NCBI GenBank assembly: GCA_950097015.1 | Contig: CATNEN010000001.1 | Coordinates: 13,042,001 to 13,106,000, forward strand | Length of the DNA: 64,000 nucleotides | Reading direction: 5' to 3' | Origin: Macrostomum hystrix | Lineage: Eukaryota; Platyhelminthes; Macrostomidae | In this document: piece by piece, positions 61,999-64,000 of the stretch | Layout: each line of letters begins with the position of its first letter | Numbering within the stretch: the stretch's first letter is position 1 | Notes under the pieces: generated by a model | Seen by the model: the letters and a program-made list of their open reading frames with translations, nothing else | Told to the model about the DNA's origin: nothing | The model's database searches: none | Program-made: the position numbers and the translations under genes

Positions 61999-64000
61999 AT
62001 GGTCAATACTCGCGCGACCTCAGCCGAGACTGGGGATACAACCGACCCGATTTCTGGGGATCACGCAGGACAGGAGCAAGCAACGGGAGGGGCGACCGCT
62101 GGACCATCGGCACCACTGCTTCAGCCGACAGTTGCCGGCCAGCCGCCAGCCAACCAGGACATGCTTCAGCACCTACTCGGCGTCATGGTCACCATGATGC
62201 AGCAAAACCAGCAACTACTTACTCAGCTTCAAAGCCAGACAGCGGCAGCCCCACCGGCGCCAGCGGCGGTGCCAGATGCGAACCCACTGCCCACGGCCCG
62301 CCGCCCGGCTTCCTTCGTCGGCGACAGCGTCCTGCGCAACGCACGACTACCGACATTCGATGGTGAGGACCCCGCCGCATTCCCAGCGTTCTGGGGCGCG
62401 TTCGATCATCGAATTCATGCCCTAGAAATGTCTCCCGTCGACAAGTTTGAGGTCCTTCGAGGTCTCCTCACGGGGGCCGCGTTGCGGAAGCTCGGAGGTC
62501 TGGACGCTTGCCAGCCCGGCGCGTACGAGGAGGCGCGGCGGATTCTGGAATATAACTACGGCGATTTGCAAGAGCAGAAGAGCGCATGCTACAAACGCCT
62601 CCTGGACATGCCACGTCTCAACGACGTCGACTTCCGAACGCTGGAACCCTTCGCGGACGCACTTCGTCTCACTGTGGGTCAGCTTGCCCGGCTGCAGGAG
62701 CCGGAAGCGGCGATGGACGCATACATCCACGCCTTGTGGCCGAAGTTACCTATCGCGCTCCGGACAGACATTCAGGACGCCCGCATTAAAGCCACTCAGT
62801 CGCCCATGCCCACTATGACCGACTTGCAAGGACACTTGGACGCGAAGCTACGCGTTCTCCGTGCCGCCAGGACTGTGACAAACGAAGCTCCAGCCGAAGC
62901 ACCCTACTCCGGTGCCAGTCTCCTCGGCGCGGCATCAAACTCTTGCCCACCGGCCGCGCAGAACTCAGGACGCAGCTACGCCGCCGGCAGACATCAGCAT
63001 GGCCCTAGTCGCAAAAACACCATCCGCTGTCAGGATATCGCCGGATGCGTCTACTGCGACCAGAGCGGTCACAATGCGTCTCGCTGTGACCGTGTCACCC
63101 AGCCCGAGGACCGATTCAGTGCTGTCCGACGGAAGAAACTGTGTTTCAATTGCCTTGGGGATCACGAGGCACGGCATTGCCCCTCTTCCAGCCGGTGCCG
63201 CAAGTGCGGCTCCAAGCACCATACCTCTCTTCATGGCGCTTACCCGAGGGAACCCGCCATCCAAACTGGAGCAGGCCCCTCGGCGCACTCGCGAAGGCCG
63301 CATCAGCCGATAGTCAATTCGCATCTCAGTGGCATTTCCCCCCTTGTGGAATCGACGGAGGATTCATCCGGCCCTGTTCACGCCATCTCCTGCGTCTCGT
63401 CCGCGCAGGATAGCCTCCTTCAGCCCATAGTGATGGCCACCTTCTCTGCTCCAGCTGTGAACCCGGCAACTGGGGATTCGGCTCCGATCACGGCCCTTAT
63501 CGATGGCGGTTGCAGCTACACCTACCTTCGAGGCGACATAGCCCGGCGAATCGGCCTCCAGTCCCTCGGTACAATCAGCCTTGACAGCTCTGCGTGTCAT
63601 GCCGAATCTCGCCGTCGCGTGCACGCCAACATTGTTCGCCTGGAATTAGCCACACTGGATGGTCGACGCATGCCGCTGAAGGTGCTCTCAGTCGAGAGGA
63701 TTGCTCCAGCCATTCACTTACAGGCGCTACAGCTTCCGAAAGATATTCTAACAACCCTCGCCCATCTGCCTCTTGGGATTGCCAATGCACCCCCGATGGT
63801 GGACAAGGAGGTGGACCTGGATCTGCTGATTGGAAATGATTATGCACAGTTACTCGTAGGCCCGAGCGTTGGTGCAATACCCCTACGTCGCAGCTTCACC
63901 GCTCACCTGACCCCGTTTGGAGCTGTCCTTACCGGCTCCCTCACAGGAACCTCGGACACCCATGCCATCTGCACCCGGGCCACCGAACTCCTCTGTACCG
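61999..64000 (+). CDS. BEL/Pao Gag-Pol polyprotein, N-terminal 667 residues, open at window end
   Basis: The ATG at 61999 opens a frame without stops to the last base. Residues 1-100 are Ala/Pro/Gln-rich with a helix (MLQHLLGVMVTMMQQNQQLL). A DUF1759-type Gag domain follows at about 115-200 (LPTFDGEDPAAFPAFWGAFD, then FEVLRGLLTGAALRKL and YEEARRILEYNYGD). Zinc knuckles lie at about 350 (CVYCDQSGHNASRC), 382 (CFNCLGDHEARHC) and 395 (CRKCGSKHHTSLH). The aspartic protease region starts at about 500 with ALIDGGCSYTYL; the motif reads D-G-G where D-S/T-G is usual. VDLDLLIGNDYAQLLVG at about 610 is a hallmark of BEL/Pao. Reverse transcriptase, RNase H and integrase should follow beyond the window. 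No lesion is visible, so the copy may be young. Confidence 0.9.
   Translation, partial: MVNTRATSAETGDTTDPISGDHAGQEQATGGATAGPSAPLLQPTVAGQPPANQDMLQHLLGVMVTMMQQNQQLLTQLQSQTAAAPPAPAAVPDANPLPTARRPASFVGDSVLRNARLPTFDGEDPAAFPAFWGAFDHRIHALEMSPVDKFEVLRGLLTGAALRKLGGLDACQPGAYEEARRILEYNYGDLQEQKSACYKRLLDMPRLNDVDFRTLEPFADALRLTVGQLARLQEPEAAMDAYIHALWPKLPIALRTDIQDARIKATQSPMPTMTDLQGHLDAKLRVLRAARTVTNEAPAEAPYSGASLLGAASNSCPPAAQNSGRSYAAGRHQHGPSRKNTIRCQDIAGCVYCDQSGHNASRCDRVTQPEDRFSAVRRKKLCFNCLGDHEARHCPSSSRCRKCGSKHHTSLHGAYPREPAIQTGAGPSAHSRRPHQPIVNSHLSGISPLVESTEDSSGPVHAISCVSSAQDSLLQPIVMATFSAPAVNPATGDSAPITALIDGGCSYTYLRGDIARRIGLQSLGTISLDSSACHAESRRRVHANIVRLELATLDGRRMPLKVLSVERIAPAIHLQALQLPKDILTTLAHLPLGIANAPPMVDKEVDLDLLIGNDYAQLLVGPSVGAIPLRRSFTAHLTPFGAVLTGSLTGTSDTHAICTRATELLCT

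Overview
This window looks like an invertebrate animal genome dominated by transposable elements. Introns have standard GT-AG borders, intergenic DNA is AT-rich, and the element families are those of metazoans: a P element with a THAP domain, hAT, BEL/Pao, Ty3, a Jockey/R1/I-group LINE, Maverick/Polinton and a tnp2/CACTA-like transposon. I see no host gene with clear conserved orthology, no rRNA or tRNA and no CRISPR. The species cannot be named from the sequence.

Layout: 0-4.6 kb is AT-rich relic DNA with a PHD-finger remnant (0.9 kb), a LINE/SINE 3' end (2.7 kb), a small membrane-protein ORF (3.0 kb) and a possible LTR (4.05-4.58 kb). 4.8-10.1 kb holds scattered pieces of a Maverick/Polinton-type element (polymerase-associated zinc-finger protein, packaging-ATPase tail, capsid-region-like ORF, small ORFs), split by a 2.6 kb GC-rich block. 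11.9-16.2 kb is a three-exon hAT transposase with one frameshift and a hAT-type terminus. 16.7-22.6 kb is a nearly full-length LINE with 97-bp promoter-like monomers, ORF1, and an ORF2 carrying endonuclease, RT and RNase H but broken by three stops and two or more frameshifts across the element.

22.6-26.9 kb is AT-rich with two ATGATCCC satellites. 26.9-31.6 kb is a two-gene transposon module: a tnp2-like transposase with one frameshift, followed by an apparently intact five-exon DUF4806-like partner gene. A decayed RPA-type OB-fold gene converges on it from the other strand (32.4-33.2 kb). 33.8-38.8 kb holds two copies of an unclassified repeat with a shared micro-ORF, plus foldback sequences. 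39.1-42.9 kb is a second, decayed copy of the two-gene module with the genes in the opposite order, separated by a MITE.

45.6-49.1 kb on the minus strand contains a deleted Ty3-type pol joined to an unknown ORF, and a GC-rich zinc-finger fragment. 51,592-58,723 is the best preserved element: a 7.1 kb P element with about 240-bp terminal inverted repeats, an 8-bp target duplication and an uninterrupted four-exon, 866-residue transposase. A 907-bp non-autonomous hAT element is nested in its 3' half with its own 8-bp duplication. A small MITE (61.2-61.6 kb) precedes a BEL/Pao retrotransposon whose 5' LTR, primer site and Gag-protease ORF run off the window end.

Most elements act independently. 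The clearest cooperating sets are the transposase and DUF4806 pair, the LINE ORF1/ORF2 pair, and the P transposase with its own terminal repeats.
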